NCBI GenBank assembly: GCA_009781175.1
Contig: WQYQ01000004.1
Span: 1-64,000 of the forward strand
Source: Betaproteobacteria bacterium
GTDB lineage: Bacteria; Pseudomonadota; Gammaproteobacteria; Burkholderiales; Rhodocyclaceae
Reading direction: 5' to 3'
Length of the DNA stretch: 64,000 nt
Shown here: positions 44,237 to 53,999 of the stretch, piece by piece
How positions within the stretch are numbered: position 1 is the stretch's first letter
Layout of the letters: every line of letters begins with the position of its first letter
Notes under the pieces: model-generated
The model's input: only the letters and a program-made list of their open reading frames with translations
What the model was told of the DNA's origin: nothing
Database searches by the model: none
Program-made: the position numbers and the translations under genes

Positions 44237-45608
44237 TTTTCGCCATTCCGTCGTATTCCGCCTGGTTCTCAGCTACGGCGTGCTCGTTCTGCTCACGGTC
44301 GGAATCGCCTCCGTGGTTTTCTACGTCAATACCTCGGGCCTGCTGCTGCGCAACGTCGACCGGCAGCTCGGCGCGGAGTCGCGCAGGCTCGCAGAATTGC
44401 ATAAAGAGCAAGGACTTCTCGCGTTACAGAAAGAAATCGGCGCCCTGCTCAGCGACGACGAAAACATCGAAACCGAAGAGTTCCTGCTCCTCGACGCGAA
44501 CGGCGTAAAGCTCGCTGGCAACCTCAGCTCATGGCCGGTGTTCGACACCAGTGACGACGGCATCATCGACGAACGCTCGGTCACGCGGCTCAACAAACCC
44601 TCACACAGCCGTTTATTGCCGCGCCGCCTCGATGATGGCACCGTGCTCGTCGTCGGGCGCGATATGCGGGATCTCAACGAACTTGCGCGCGTGATCCGCA
44701 CGGCGCTGGCCATCGGCATTTCCACCGCATTCGTGCTGGCTTTGATCGGGGCCGCGATTTTCCGCTGGAATTTAGAACATCAGCTCGGCGTCATTCACCG
44801 AACCACGCGTGAAATCGGCGCCGGCAACTTGCGTAAACGGATCGCCGTCGGCCGCGGCCACGATGAATTCGCGCGGATCGGCCGCGATGTAAATCGCATG
44901 CTCGACGACATCGAGCGCCTGATGCATACGGCGCGCACGGTATCCAACGCCATCGCGCACGATCTGCGCACGCCGCTCGGGCGCGTGCGCGGCGCCCTGG
45001 AAAATGCCCTGCACTTCAAGGTCCCCGAGCAGCAGCTCCGGGAAACCGCGCACAGCGCCATCGCGGAAATCGACGGCGTGGTCGACCTGTTCGACAAGCT
45101 CCTGCAAATTTCCGAGGCCGAGGCGGGCGTGCGCCGGCAATCGTTTTCCGACTTCCCTTTGGCGAAGGTCGGCGCCGATATCGTTGAGCTTTACGCGGCC
45201 GCAGCGGAAGCCGCGGATATGACATTGGAATTTAATGCGGACGCCGCTCCGCTGATCCACGGCGATCGTGATCTGATCGCCAATCTGCTCGCCAACCTGC
45301 TCGACAACGCCATCAAATATGCTGGGCCCAATACGCGGATCGTGGTGCGCGTATCAACGCACGGAGAACACGCCAGAATCGTCGTGCAGGACAACGGCAA
45401 GGGCATGCGGGCCGACAAACTGGAGCGCGCCATCGAGCGCTTCTACCGTGGCGACACCGGACGCAGCCTGCCCGGCAACGGTCTTGGCCTGGCGATTGTC
45501 GCGGCGCTCGTCTCCCTGCACGAAGGCACGCTCCGCCTTGAAGACGCGCAACCCGGCCTGCGCGTCGTAATCGACCTCCCTTTGGCAAGCGCTTCAATGC
45601 CCGCCTGA
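44229..45608 (+). CDS. sensor histidine kinase
   Basis: 459 residues from a GTG start. Two transmembrane helices (about 11-32 and 157-178) bracket a short periplasmic domain of about 125 residues rich in acidic residues. HAMP linker about 180-235, phospho-acceptor His244 in NAIAHDLRTPLGR, then the ATPase domain with N box NLLANLLDNAIKYA, G1 QDNGKGM and G2 GNGLGLAIV. It pairs with the preceding regulator. The layout resembles metal- and envelope-stress kinases (CzcS/CusS/QseC-like). The signal is unknown. Confidence 0.92.
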   Translation: MLNFRHSVVFRLVLSYGVLVLLTVGIASVVFYVNTSGLLLRNVDRQLGAESRRLAELHKEQGLLALQKEIGALLSDDENIETEEFLLLDANGVKLAGNLSSWPVFDTSDDGIIDERSVTRLNKPSHSRLLPRRLDDGTVLVVGRDMRDLNELARVIRTALAIGISTAFVLALIGAAIFRWNLEHQLGVIHRTTREIGAGNLRKRIAVGRGHDEFARIGRDVNRMLDDIERLMHTARTVSNAIAHDLRTPLGRVRGALENALHFKVPEQQLRETAHSAIAEIDGVVDLFDKLLQISEAEAGVRRQSFSDFPLAKVGADIVELYAAAAEAADMTLEFNADAAPLIHGDRDLIANLLANLLDNAIKYAGPNTRIVVRVSTHGEHARIVVQDNGKGMRADKLERAIERFYRGDTGRSLPGNGLGLAIVAALVSLHEGTLRLEDAQPGLRVVIDLPLASASMPA

Positions 45609-45673
45609 ATACCCTTTGTTAGAAGCACTCTGACCTTATTAAAGGAAAGCCCTGGTATCCCGGGGCCTTCTGG

Positions 45674-46243
45674 TCAGTGATTTTCCCAATACTCGATCAA
45701 TGATTCAGCGTCGCGCTCCTCATCGAGGTCGAAATCGAACTCGCCTTTATGCATTTCGCACAGACCTTTGTCATCAATGTCTTCCACGCGAAATATAACG
45801 ATTGGCCCGCAGCAGTGGCAGACATCTAGACCATTGTCATTTTTAGCGCAGGTGCGACACGTCCATTCGTGCTCTTTGCGGGTGTCGCCCGGCTCAACGT
45901 TACCCAGCGGAAAATTCGTCCGGTCCATGGTCCCGCAAATGGCGCAGGCTGGCGTGAGGCCATCCAGGACAATTTCGCCGATCAATGCCGCCTGACTGGG
46001 TGTAACAGCCGGCTCCTGCATCCTCGTGATCAGGTTGGCGATGGCTGAAACGTTCGCGGGTTTCTGCCCGAGCCAAGGGTCGTCACAGCAACTGCGAAAA
46101 TCCGCCCGAAGAGCCGCTGCAGATTTGTAACCAAGGGCAGCGGCGACGAGGTTGTGTGCCTGTCCGGAACCGATGCGGACACCCAAATTTTGTTCAGCTT
46201 CCTGTCGAAGATGACCGGCAGCCGCTTTAAATACATCTGTCAT
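45674..46243 (-). CDS. Cys-rich protein with N-terminal helical and C-terminal zinc-ribbon-like regions
   Basis: 189 residues; GGAAGGA 6 bases before ATG 46243 fixes the start. The N-terminus contains SGQAHNLVAAALGYKSAAAL, a pattern I associate with helical glyoxalase-related/plasmid-type proteins. The middle has paired cysteines CAIC, CRTC and CHCC (possible two-zinc ribbon), and the C-terminus is strongly acidic (EFDFDLDEERDAES). It lies as an opposite-strand island between the two-component system and an efflux operon, in keeping with acquisition by transfer. I cannot assign a function. Confidence 0.62.
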   Translation of the reverse strand: MTDVFKAAAGHLRQEAEQNLGVRIGSGQAHNLVAAALGYKSAAALRADFRSCCDDPWLGQKPANVSAIANLITRMQEPAVTPSQAALIGEIVLDGLTPACAICGTMDRTNFPLGNVEPGDTRKEHEWTCRTCAKNDNGLDVCHCCGPIVIFRVEDIDDKGLCEMHKGEFDFDLDEERDAESLIEYWENH

Positions 46244-46586
46244 GACGAATCCTTCCTTTTCGCGCGGGTGACAAACTTTAAACAGCCAGCGCACAGAAAG
46301 AAGGGGCCAGCAGAAGTGCTCGAGACGGTGAGCTTAGTTTTTCGTGACACCCGGTGCATGTTGGGATGGTCATGGGACCGGGTTTAGGTGTTTGCAGCCG
46401 CGGCCCCGGCGGGCACTGGGAACCATTTTGCATCTCATGCTGCTTCACGGCAAGCGCCAGCGGCCCAAGCTTTCCAAACCGTAACTGTTGCTTCTGCCCC
46501 GCTATCGCTACGCTCCCTGCCTCAACACTTGAGTAGAAGACTCGGTGTGGTTTGCCATCCCTCTTTTCCGCATAAAAAAACAGAAA

Positions 46587-47762
46587 ATGAAGCACCAAGC
46601 TTATCTCGGCTATCTCTTGGTCGGCAGTCTCATCGGTATCGGGGCTGTTTTCCTGTCGGTTAAAAACTCCGGCGCGGAGAACAAAACCGTCGAAACGCCC
46701 GCTGCATCTTCCCCGAACACCATTTCTCTTACCGAGAAGCAGCGCCAGCACATCAGCGTCGGCGCCGTCACGACACGCACCTTCACGCCGCAAAGCGAAG
46801 CCGTCGGTTATGTCGATTTCAACCAGGACCGCAGCGTGCAAGTGTCCGCGCCCTGGGCCGGGCGGATTCGGCAGGTGCTCGTGCAGGCGGGCGCTACGGT
46901 CAAACGCGGCCAGACGCTTTTCCTCATCGAGAGCGCCGATCTGATCCAGGCCGAATCGACATTGATCTCGGCCGCGGGGCAGCTCAAACAGACGCACGCC
47001 GCGAAAGAGCGCGCCCAAGGCATGCTCGGCACGCAGGCGGTGGCGCAGAAAGACTATGAGCAAGCCGTGGCGGACGAGCAAAGCGCCGAAGCGGATTACC
47101 GCGCCGCGCGCGCGGCGATCCGCCTGTTCGGCAAAACGGACAAGGATATCGACGCCATCGCGGCATCCCACAAAGTTGACGGCGCGCTGCCGATCGTAAG
47201 CCCGCTCGTCGGCCAAGTCACCGCGCGCAATGCGGCGGAAGGACAATTCGTGCAGCCCGGCGGCGATACGCCGCCGATTACCGTGTCGGACACCGGCGCG
47301 CTCTGGCTGATCGCCAATGTGGCCGAAGCGGAACTGCCGAAGCTCCGCCTTGGGCAGGCGATTTCCGCCACCATCGCGGCTTACCCCGAGCGCAGCTTCG
47401 ATGGACGCATCGCGCATATCGGCAGCGCCGTCGATCCGGACACCCATACGGTTGCCGTACGCGCCGATCTCCGCGATCCGGAGCATTTGCTGCGCGCGCA
47501 GATGATGGCGTCGTTCCGCATTCAAACGAGCCAGCCGATACAAGGCGTCGCCGCCCCGCAAAGCGCCCTGGTGCGCGAGGGCGACGGCGCCATGACGGTA
47601 TTTGTCACCCACGATGGCGCCGCCTTCGAGCGGCGTGTGGTGAGCGCCGGCCTGCAGCAGAACGGTTTCGTGCACATCACGCAGGGCCTGTCGCCTGGAG
47701 AAAAAATCGCCACCGATGGCGCGCTGTTCCTGAGCAATGCCTTGGCCTTACAAACACGCTGA
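46587..47762 (+). CDS. periplasmic adaptor of second HME-RND system
   Basis: 391-residue CzcB/CusB-like membrane fusion protein: N-terminal signal anchor (YLLVGSLIGIGAVFLS), beta-barrel and lipoyl hairpin (SAPWAGRIRQVLVQAGATVKRGQTLFLI), coiled-coil hairpin (about 120-170), membrane-proximal end. ATG 46587 is preferred, giving a short positively charged N-terminus. The ribosome site is weak. The 343 bases upstream (46244-46586) hold the promoter region and no gene; no regulator box could be identified. Confidence 0.8.
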   Translation: MKHQAYLGYLLVGSLIGIGAVFLSVKNSGAENKTVETPAASSPNTISLTEKQRQHISVGAVTTRTFTPQSEAVGYVDFNQDRSVQVSAPWAGRIRQVLVQAGATVKRGQTLFLIESADLIQAESTLISAAGQLKQTHAAKERAQGMLGTQAVAQKDYEQAVADEQSAEADYRAARAAIRLFGKTDKDIDAIAASHKVDGALPIVSPLVGQVTARNAAEGQFVQPGGDTPPITVSDTGALWLIANVAEAELPKLRLGQAISATIAAYPERSFDGRIAHIGSAVDPDTHTVAVRADLRDPEHLLRAQMMASFRIQTSQPIQGVAAPQSALVREGDGAMTVFVTHDGAAFERRVVSAGLQQNGFVHITQGLSPGEKIATDGALFLSNALALQTR

Positions 47763-47794
47763 ACGATCGGCATAACAAGACATAAAGGAACGAC

Positions 47795-50700
47795 GTGCTC
47801 AGCGGCATTCTCTCTTTCGCACTCACGCGGCGGACAATCGTTCTGCTCGCGCTCTTCGCCTTCACCGTGGCGGGTTTCGTCGCCTACGACCGGCTTAACG
47901 TCGAAGCCTATCCGAATCCCGCGCCCGTGATCCTCGAAATCACGGCCCAATCGCCGGGGCTTTCGGCCGAGGAAATGGAGCGCTACTACACGCGCCCGAT
48001 GGAAATCGGGCTGGCCACGACGCCGGGCGTCGACAACATCCGCTCGACCTCGTTCTACGGCCTATCCTTCGTGCGCGTCACCTTCAAATACGGCGTCGAC
48101 TATCACTTCGCCTACACGCAAGCCGCCCTGAGCCTGCAACAGAACGTCAGCTTGCCGAATGACGTGCAGCCGCAGATTCAGGCGTCGAGCCTGGTCGGCG
48201 AAATTTTCCGCTACCAATTGGTCGGGCCGGCGCACTACGGGCTCACCGAGCTGCGCACGCTACAGGATTGGGTCGTGACAAAGCGCCTGCTGACCGTACC
48301 CGGCATCGCACAGGTCGTGACCTGGGGCGGCACAACGAAGGAATACGCGGTCAACGCCGATCTCGCCAAGCTTCAGGCTTACGGCGTCACGCTGCCGCAG
48401 CTTATCGAGGCGATCGGCAACGCCAACACCAACGTCGGCGGACGCACCGTCAACATCGGCCAGCAGTCGGTCAATATCCGCGGCGTCGGGCTGATCCGCG
48501 ACACCACCGACATCGGCAATATCGTGCTCGCGCAGCATCGCGGCACGCCGGTGCGCGTTAAAGACGTGGCGCAGGTCGACATCAGTTATGCGCCCCGGCT
48601 CGGCCGGGCGGGACGCGATGCGCAGGACGATGTCGTCACCGGCATCGTCGTAATGAACCGCACCCAGCAGACCAACGAAGTCGTCGCGCGGCTCAAACAC
48701 GAAGTCGAACAGATCAACAGCGACGGCACGCTGCCGCCCGGCGTCAAGATGGAGCCGATTTACGACCGCGCCGTGCTTGTCGGCATCACCACGCACACCG
48801 TTCTACACAATCTGATTTTCGGCTGCCTGCTGGTATTCCTGATCCAGTGGATTTTCCTCGGCGACCTGCGCAGCGCGATCATCGTCAGCGCCAATATTCC
48901 ATTCGCATTGTTCTTCAGCATCATCATCCTGGTGCTGACGAACGAATCGGCCAACCTGCTCTCGCTCGGCGCGGTGGATTTCGGCATCATCATCGATTCG
49001 GCGGTAATTCTGGTCGAAAACATCTTCCACAATTTCCAGAAAACCAAGGAGGAGCGCGCCGAACTGCTCGACCAGCTCGCGCAGTCTCCCGTTGGCGGCG
49101 CGATGATCGGACGCCATGCGCAGGCTTGGCCAGCGCGTCTGCGGATGATTTTCCTTTCCGCCTTGCAGGTCGACCGCGCCGTGCTGTTCTCGTCCGCGAT
49201 TACCGTCGCCGCCTTCATCCCGCTGTTCACGATGCAAGGCGTCGAGGGCCAGATTTTCGGGCCGATGGCGCGCACTTACGCCTATGCGCTGTCCGGCGCG
49301 CTGATCGCCACCTTTACGGTGACGCCAGTATTAGCCGCGCTGCTCCTGCCGAAAAAGATCGAGGAAAAGGAAACGCTGATCGTGCGCGCGATCCGCCGCG
49401 CCTACACGCCCTTGCTCGACTGGGCGCTGCGGCGGCGCAAAACCACGCTCGCCATCGGCATCGGTTTTCTTGTGCTTGCAGGTTCGCTGCTGCCGTTCAT
49501 CGGTTCGGAATTCCTGCCCGCGCTGGAAGAAGGCAACCTGTGGATTCGCGCCACAATGCCGACGACGGTTTCGCTCGAAGCCGGCGTCGACAAGGTCAAA
49601 CGCATGCGCGAACTGGTCAAGGCGCACCCCGAAGCGCTCACCGTCATCTCGCAGCATGGCCGCCCCGACGACGGCAGCGACGCTTCGGGTTTCTATAACG
49701 CCGAGCTGTTCGTGCCGCTCAAACCCTTCGATCAATGGCCGCGCGGTTATACGAAAGACAAGCTGGTGAGCGACTTGCAGAAAACTTTCGCGGACGAATT
49801 CCCCGGCATCGAATTCAATTTCTCGCAATATATTCAAGACAATATCGAAGAGGGGCTTTCCGGCGTCAAAGGCGCGAACTCCGTGAAGATTATCGGCCCC
49901 GATCTGGCGGTGCTCGAAAAACTCGCCGACCAAGTGCTGCACGAACTGCGGCAAGTGCAAGGCATCGAAGACCTCGGCGTGTTCCGCGTGCTCGGGCAGC
50001 CCAACCTCAACATCACGATAGACCGCGAGAAGGCCGCGCGTTACGGGCTCAACACCGGCGACGTCAACGCCGTCGTCGAAGCCGCCATGGGCGGCGCGCA
50101 GGCGACGACGGTGCTTGAGGACGACCGGCAATTCGCGCTCACCGTGCGGCTCGCGCCGCAGTTCCACGACAATCTGGACGCCATCCGCCGGATCAAGGTC
50201 GGCTACGCAACGCCCGACGGCGGGACGGCCTATATCCCGCTCTCCGCGCTCGCCAGCATCACGCTCGACACAGGCGCCTCCTATATCTACCGCGAAAAGA
50301 ATCAGCGCTACATCCCGGTCAAATTCAGCGTGCGCGGCCGCGATCTCGGCGGCGCCGTGGCCGAAGCGCAGGCGCGCGTGCGCGATAAGGTCGAGCTGCC
50401 GCACGGCTACCGCATCGACTGGGCGGGCGAATTCGGCGCGCTGCAACAGGCCAAGGAGCGCTTGACGGTCGTCGTCCCAATCGCGCTCGGCATCATCCTG
50501 CTGCTGCTGTTCACGCTCTTTAATTCGCTGCGCGACAGCCTGCTGACCCTGGCGGCGATTCCCTTCTCGATTGCCGGCGGCATCATCGCCTTGTATTTCT
50601 CGGGCCTCGACCTGAGTATTTCCGCGGCGATCGGCTTTGTCTCTCTATTCGGCGTATCGGTCATGAACGGCATTCTGGTGCTGACCTATTTCAACCACTT

Positions 50701-50998
50701 GATGCTCGGCGGCATGAGCGTGCTCGAAGCGATGCGCGCCGCCGCCGCGCAACGTATGCGGCCGATGCTGATGACGGCGCTGTCCGCCTGCATCGGCCTG
50801 CTGCCGGCCGCCTTCTCGACCGGCATCGGCAGCCAGGTGCAACGGCCGCTCGCCACGGTTGTCGTCGGCGGCATGCTGCTCGGCCCACTCATGCTGCTGA
50901 TCGTCACGCCCGCCCTGCAGGTCATCGTGCTCGAACGTTCCGCCCGACGCAAAGCGAAGCAGCCCGCGCGCAACCGAGTGGAGGACCACGATGAATAA
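47795..50998 (+). CDS. HME-family RND efflux pump (second system)
   Basis: 1,067-residue inner-membrane antiporter, GTG start with AAAGGAA 6 bases upstream. Its TM4 motif is DFGIIIDSAVILVEN, the DFG-x3-D type of divalent-cation HME pumps and different from the VDAAVVVVEN motif of the czcA-like pump at 7014, so the two systems probably move different metals or occupy different HME subgroups. It is followed with an 8-base overlap by the outer membrane factor. Confidence 0.85.
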   Translation: MLSGILSFALTRRTIVLLALFAFTVAGFVAYDRLNVEAYPNPAPVILEITAQSPGLSAEEMERYYTRPMEIGLATTPGVDNIRSTSFYGLSFVRVTFKYGVDYHFAYTQAALSLQQNVSLPNDVQPQIQASSLVGEIFRYQLVGPAHYGLTELRTLQDWVVTKRLLTVPGIAQVVTWGGTTKEYAVNADLAKLQAYGVTLPQLIEAIGNANTNVGGRTVNIGQQSVNIRGVGLIRDTTDIGNIVLAQHRGTPVRVKDVAQVDISYAPRLGRAGRDAQDDVVTGIVVMNRTQQTNEVVARLKHEVEQINSDGTLPPGVKMEPIYDRAVLVGITTHTVLHNLIFGCLLVFLIQWIFLGDLRSAIIVSANIPFALFFSIIILVLTNESANLLSLGAVDFGIIIDSAVILVENIFHNFQKTKEERAELLDQLAQSPVGGAMIGRHAQAWPARLRMIFLSALQVDRAVLFSSAITVAAFIPLFTMQGVEGQIFGPMARTYAYALSGALIATFTVTPVLAALLLPKKIEEKETLIVRAIRRAYTPLLDWALRRRKTTLAIGIGFLVLAGSLLPFIGSEFLPALEEGNLWIRATMPTTVSLEAGVDKVKRMRELVKAHPEALTVISQHGRPDDGSDASGFYNAELFVPLKPFDQWPRGYTKDKLVSDLQKTFADEFPGIEFNFSQYIQDNIEEGLSGVKGANSVKIIGPDLAVLEKLADQVLHELRQVQGIEDLGVFRVLGQPNLNITIDREKAARYGLNTGDVNAVVEAAMGGAQATTVLEDDRQFALTVRLAPQFHDNLDAIRRIKVGYATPDGGTAYIPLSALASITLDTGASYIYREKNQRYIPVKFSVRGRDLGGAVAEAQARVRDKVELPHGYRIDWAGEFGALQQAKERLTVVVPIALGIILLLLFTLFNSLRDSLLTLAAIPFSIAGGIIALYFSGLDLSISAAIGFVSLFGVSVMNGILVLTYFNHLMLGGMSVLEAMRAAAAQRMRPMLMTALSACIGLLPAAFSTGIGSQVQRPLATVVVGGMLLGPLMLLIVTPALQVIVLERSARRKAKQPARNRVEDHDE

Positions 50999-52430
50999 GA
51001 GCGCCCTGCCCTGGCTGGCTATCGTCACCCTGGCCGCATGTACCGGCGGATGCGCGGTCGGCCCCGATTATCAGCGTCCACCGCTCCCCGAAACGAAGGC
51101 TTACACGCGCACGCCGCTCACCAGCACCGCCGCCGCAGCGGGCGATGTGCAACATTTCGATAGCGGCGCAAAAGTCCCCGCGCAATGGTGGCAAGCCTTC
51201 GGCTCGCCGGAAATCAACTGGCTCGTAGAACATGCCTTCCGGCACAGTCCGACGCTCGAAGCCGCCAAGGCCACCCTGCGCCAGGCGCAGGAAAACCGGG
51301 CCGCGCAATACGCCAGCTATTTCCCCGCCGTGCAAGCAAACTACTCGGCAAGCCGCCAGCGCGATCCGGTCGGCACCATTTCGCCCACGCTCGATTCCGG
51401 CGACGCGATCTACACGCTGCATACCGCGCAGCTCAGCGTCTCCTACACGCCGGACGTATTCGGACTGAACCGCCGGGCGGTCGAATCCCTCGCCGCGCAA
51501 GAAGCCGGCCAGCGCTTCGAACTCGACGCCGCCTATACGACGCTGGCGGCGAACATCGTCTCCACCGCAATCCAGCTCGCCGCCCTGGAAGCGCAACTAC
51601 GCGCCGCGCAAACCGCCTCGGCCGCCGCCCACAATGTCAGCGCCCTGGTGCAGCAACAACTCACGGCCGGCGCCGTATCGGGTTTGGATGTGGCCGCACA
51701 AGACGCCGCCGCCGCGCAGGCCGACGCGGCGATTCCGCCGCTCGAAAAACAACTGGAGCAAACACGCAATCTGCTCGCCACGCTCGTCGGCGAGCCGCCC
51801 GACGGAATCGACATCCACATCAACATCGATTCACTCAAGCTACCGGAGCGCTTGCCGCTGAGCTTGCCGAGCACGCTGATCGAAACCCGACCCGACGTCC
51901 GCGCCGCCGAAGCGCAAGTTCAGGCGGCCAGCGCCGATGTCGGCGTCGCCATCGCCAGCCGTCTGCCGCAGTTCTCGATCACCGCCGCCTACGGCGGGAC
52001 CGCGACGCAGTTCAGCAAGATGTTTAGCGACGGCAATATCTTTTGGAGTTTGCTCGGCGGGGTGACGCAGCCGATTTTCGATTTTGGCGCGCTCAAGCAT
52101 CGCCAGGGCGCCGCCGAAGCCGCGCTCGAACAAGCCATCGCGCAATATCGGCAGACCGTGTTGAGCGCATTCCAAAACGTCGCGGACAGCCTGTATGCGC
52201 TCGATGCGGATGCAAAAGGCTTGCAGGCGGCGCAGCGGGCGGAAATCGCCGCCAAGAAAACCCGCGATCTGGCCCAAATCCAGCTCGACGCCGGCGCTAT
52301 CAATCGCTTAACGCTGCTCGGTGCGGAACAGGCTTACCAAGAAGCCAAGCTCGCGCGCATCCAGGCGCAGGCCGACCGTTTCACCGATACGGCAGCGCTT
52401 TATCAGTCCCTGGGCGGGACACTCGATTGA
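50991..52430 (+). CDS. outer membrane efflux lipoprotein (NodT/OprM type)
   Basis: 479 residues. Signal peptide with the NodT-family lipoprotein start GGCAVGPDYQRPP (acylated Cys), then two TolC-like repeats (ARFRHSP-type helix at FRHSPTLEAAKATLRQAQEN; second repeat STLIETRPDVRAAEAQVQAA). It is the exit duct for the RND pump encoded upstream. It is unusual that this HME pump is paired with a NodT-type duct, which normally serves drug (HAE) pumps, rather than a CzcC-type one. Confidence 0.88.
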   Translation: MNKSALPWLAIVTLAACTGGCAVGPDYQRPPLPETKAYTRTPLTSTAAAAGDVQHFDSGAKVPAQWWQAFGSPEINWLVEHAFRHSPTLEAAKATLRQAQENRAAQYASYFPAVQANYSASRQRDPVGTISPTLDSGDAIYTLHTAQLSVSYTPDVFGLNRRAVESLAAQEAGQRFELDAAYTTLAANIVSTAIQLAALEAQLRAAQTASAAAHNVSALVQQQLTAGAVSGLDVAAQDAAAAQADAAIPPLEKQLEQTRNLLATLVGEPPDGIDIHINIDSLKLPERLPLSLPSTLIETRPDVRAAEAQVQAASADVGVAIASRLPQFSITAAYGGTATQFSKMFSDGNIFWSLLGGVTQPIFDFGALKHRQGAAEAALEQAIAQYRQTVLSAFQNVADSLYALDADAKGLQAAQRAEIAAKKTRDLAQIQLDAGAINRLTLLGAEQAYQEAKLARIQAQADRFTDTAALYQSLGGTLD

Positions 52431-52453
52431 GCGCGGCTTACCGGCAAGCGCTC

Positions 52454-52597
52454 AGAACCTGTTTAGAATCTGTCGCGAGAGGCTGTCAGCGGGGCGAAGA
52501 GCAGCGCAGGAACCGCAGTTTATAAGTGATAAATGAGGATTCCGAGCAGCGCATGAGCCCCGATCACAGCCTCGCAGCAAGATTACAAACAGGTTCT
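52454..52597. repeat. MITE-like inverted-repeat element, copy C (short)
   Basis: 144 bases with the best-preserved terminal inverted repeats: left AGAACCTGTTTAGAATCTGT then CGCGAGAGGCTGT; right, read inversely, AGAACCTGTTTGTAATCTTG then CTGCGAGGCTGT. The interior is unrelated to copies A and B. It lies between convergent genes, and the final A of its inverse end completes the TGA stop of the DUF2502 gene. Confidence 0.78.
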
Positions 52598-52917
52598 CAG
52601 CAGTTGCCTTTCTTGGCCTGCCCCGGCGGGCAGAACCCCCGCTTGTGCTCGTGCTTATGCTTGTCCCGATGCGGCGCGTCCTGGTGCCGGCGGCCGGTGT
52701 AGTACTTTTCGCCGCGCGGGCCATGATGGCGTTCCCAGTAATCGCGGTTGCGCCAGTCGCCGCCGTCCCAGTAGTAGCCGCGGTTGTCACGGCTGCCGAA
52801 GACGACGGTAGCCCCCGGCGTCTGGACGCTGGCGCTGCCGATATTGATATTGACGTCCGCCGCCTGCGCGAATAGCGGAGTAGCGGCGACCAAGCCGGCC
52901 ACGATGAGTTTTTTCAT
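52597..52917 (-). CDS. exported DUF2502-like small protein
   Basis: 106 residues: signal peptide (KKLIVAGLVAATPLFAQA), then VNINIGSASVQTPGATVVFG and the aromatic motif DNRGYYWDGGDWRNRDYWERHHG that is characteristic of DUF2502 (YpeC-like), followed by a His/Lys-rich tail and a terminal PGQAKKGNC. Periplasmic; may bind metal through its 11 or so His, though that is inference. Its stop codon is shared with the edge of repeat copy C. ATG 52917 is the only start that gives a clean signal peptide. Confidence 0.72.
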   Translation of the reverse strand: MKKLIVAGLVAATPLFAQAADVNINIGSASVQTPGATVVFGSRDNRGYYWDGGDWRNRDYWERHHGPRGEKYYTGRRHQDAPHRDKHKHEHKRGFCPPGQAKKGNC

Positions 52918-52993
52918 TTGCTTTCCCTCGGTTGCAAAAATCGACTTAATTTCAGCATGGTTTAACGGCCTGCAAACCAAACCCCAAAAGAGA

Positions 52994-53875
52994 TCATCGC
53001 AGCCTCCCCTTCAAACTCAGCATCGCCAACACCCCCCCAATCAAAATCATCGGCAGCGAAAGCCATTGTCCCATCGACAGATGGCCGGCAAGCAAACCAA
53101 GGAAATCGTCGGGCTGACGCGCGAATTCGGCGATGAAGCGGAAGCCGCCGTAGCCGATCAAGAAGACGGCGGAGACAAGCCCCGTCGGGCGCGGTTTGCG
53201 CGAGAAGAGCCACAGGATCGCGAACAGAGCGATGCCTTCGAGCGCGAACTGATAGAGCTGCGAAGGGTGGCGCGGCAGGCCGAAATGCTGCAACTGATCG
53301 AGCTTGTCAATATACGGCTGCGAGGAAGCCCGCAACTCCGGTGCGGACTGCACGGCCAGGGCGTCTTCGCCGCGCGCCTGCGGGAAGACCATCGCCCACC
53401 AGGCGCTGGGCGAGGTGATGCGGCCCCACAGTTCGCCGTTGATGAAATTGCCGAGCCGGCCGGCCGCGAGCCCGAGCGGCACGAGCGGCCCGACGAAATC
53501 GCCGACCTGTAGAAACGTGCGTCCGGTTCTGCGGCCGAACAGCCACAGCGCCGTTAGCACGCCGAGCATGCCGCCATGAAAGCTCATGCCCCCTTGCCAG
53601 ACGGCGAGGATTTCCAGCGGGTTCGCGAGGTAATAGCCCGGTTTGTAGAACAGCACATAGCCGAGCCGGCCGCCGAGCACGACGCCGAGCACGCCGTAGA
53701 ACAGCAGGTCGTCGAGGTCCTTGTCTTTCCAGCCCGCGATCGGCCCATGCCTGGCCCGCCACTTGCCCAGCGTGATGAAAAGCATGAAGGCCACAAAGTA
53801 CATCAGGCCGTACCAGCGCACCGCGAGCGGGCCGAGCGAAATAGCTATCGGATCAAACTGTGGGTGAACGAACAT
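52994..53875 (-). CDS. lgt: prolipoprotein diacylglyceryl transferase
   Basis: 293-residue seven-helix inner-membrane enzyme that attaches diacylglycerol to the lipobox Cys of prelipoproteins. Signatures: [35 protein letters not shown] (catalytic His region), [17 protein letters not shown] (the Lgt signature with essential Arg/Asn/Glu), [12 protein letters not shown] and GGFRFIAEF. Full length. Divergent from ilvD with 124 bases between starts. Confidence 0.95.
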   Translation of the reverse strand: MFVHPQFDPIAISLGPLAVRWYGLMYFVAFMLFITLGKWRARHGPIAGWKDKDLDDLLFYGVLGVVLGGRLGYVLFYKPGYYLANPLEILAVWQGGMSFHGGMLGVLTALWLFGRRTGRTFLQVGDFVGPLVPLGLAAGRLGNFINGELWGRITSPSAWWAMVFPQARGEDALAVQSAPELRASSQPYIDKLDQLQHFGLPRHPSQLYQFALEGIALFAILWLFSRKPRPTGLVSAVFLIGYGGFRFIAEFARQPDDFLGLLAGHLSMGQWLSLPMILIGGVLAMLSLKGRLR

Positions 53876-53999
53876 CGAATCACTTTCGTTTCGTTAGAAT
53901 GAGGGGTTATCACCCGGCCGCAAACGCTTGCAACCGCGTTTTAGAATAACTGCGATTGTATCGGCGAGTCAGCAAACACCGAATTTTGGAGCCCGCATC

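Noticed and set aside
45635..45670. Hairpin between the histidine kinase and the Cys-rich gene as a terminator
   Set aside because: The stem AAAGCCCTGG / CCCGGGGCCTT needs a G-U pair and a mismatch and lacks a T-run. Too weak to call.
46278..47675. A 465-codon open frame opposite the second efflux adaptor
   Set aside because: It overlaps a complete membrane fusion protein gene and shows no domain or ribosome site.
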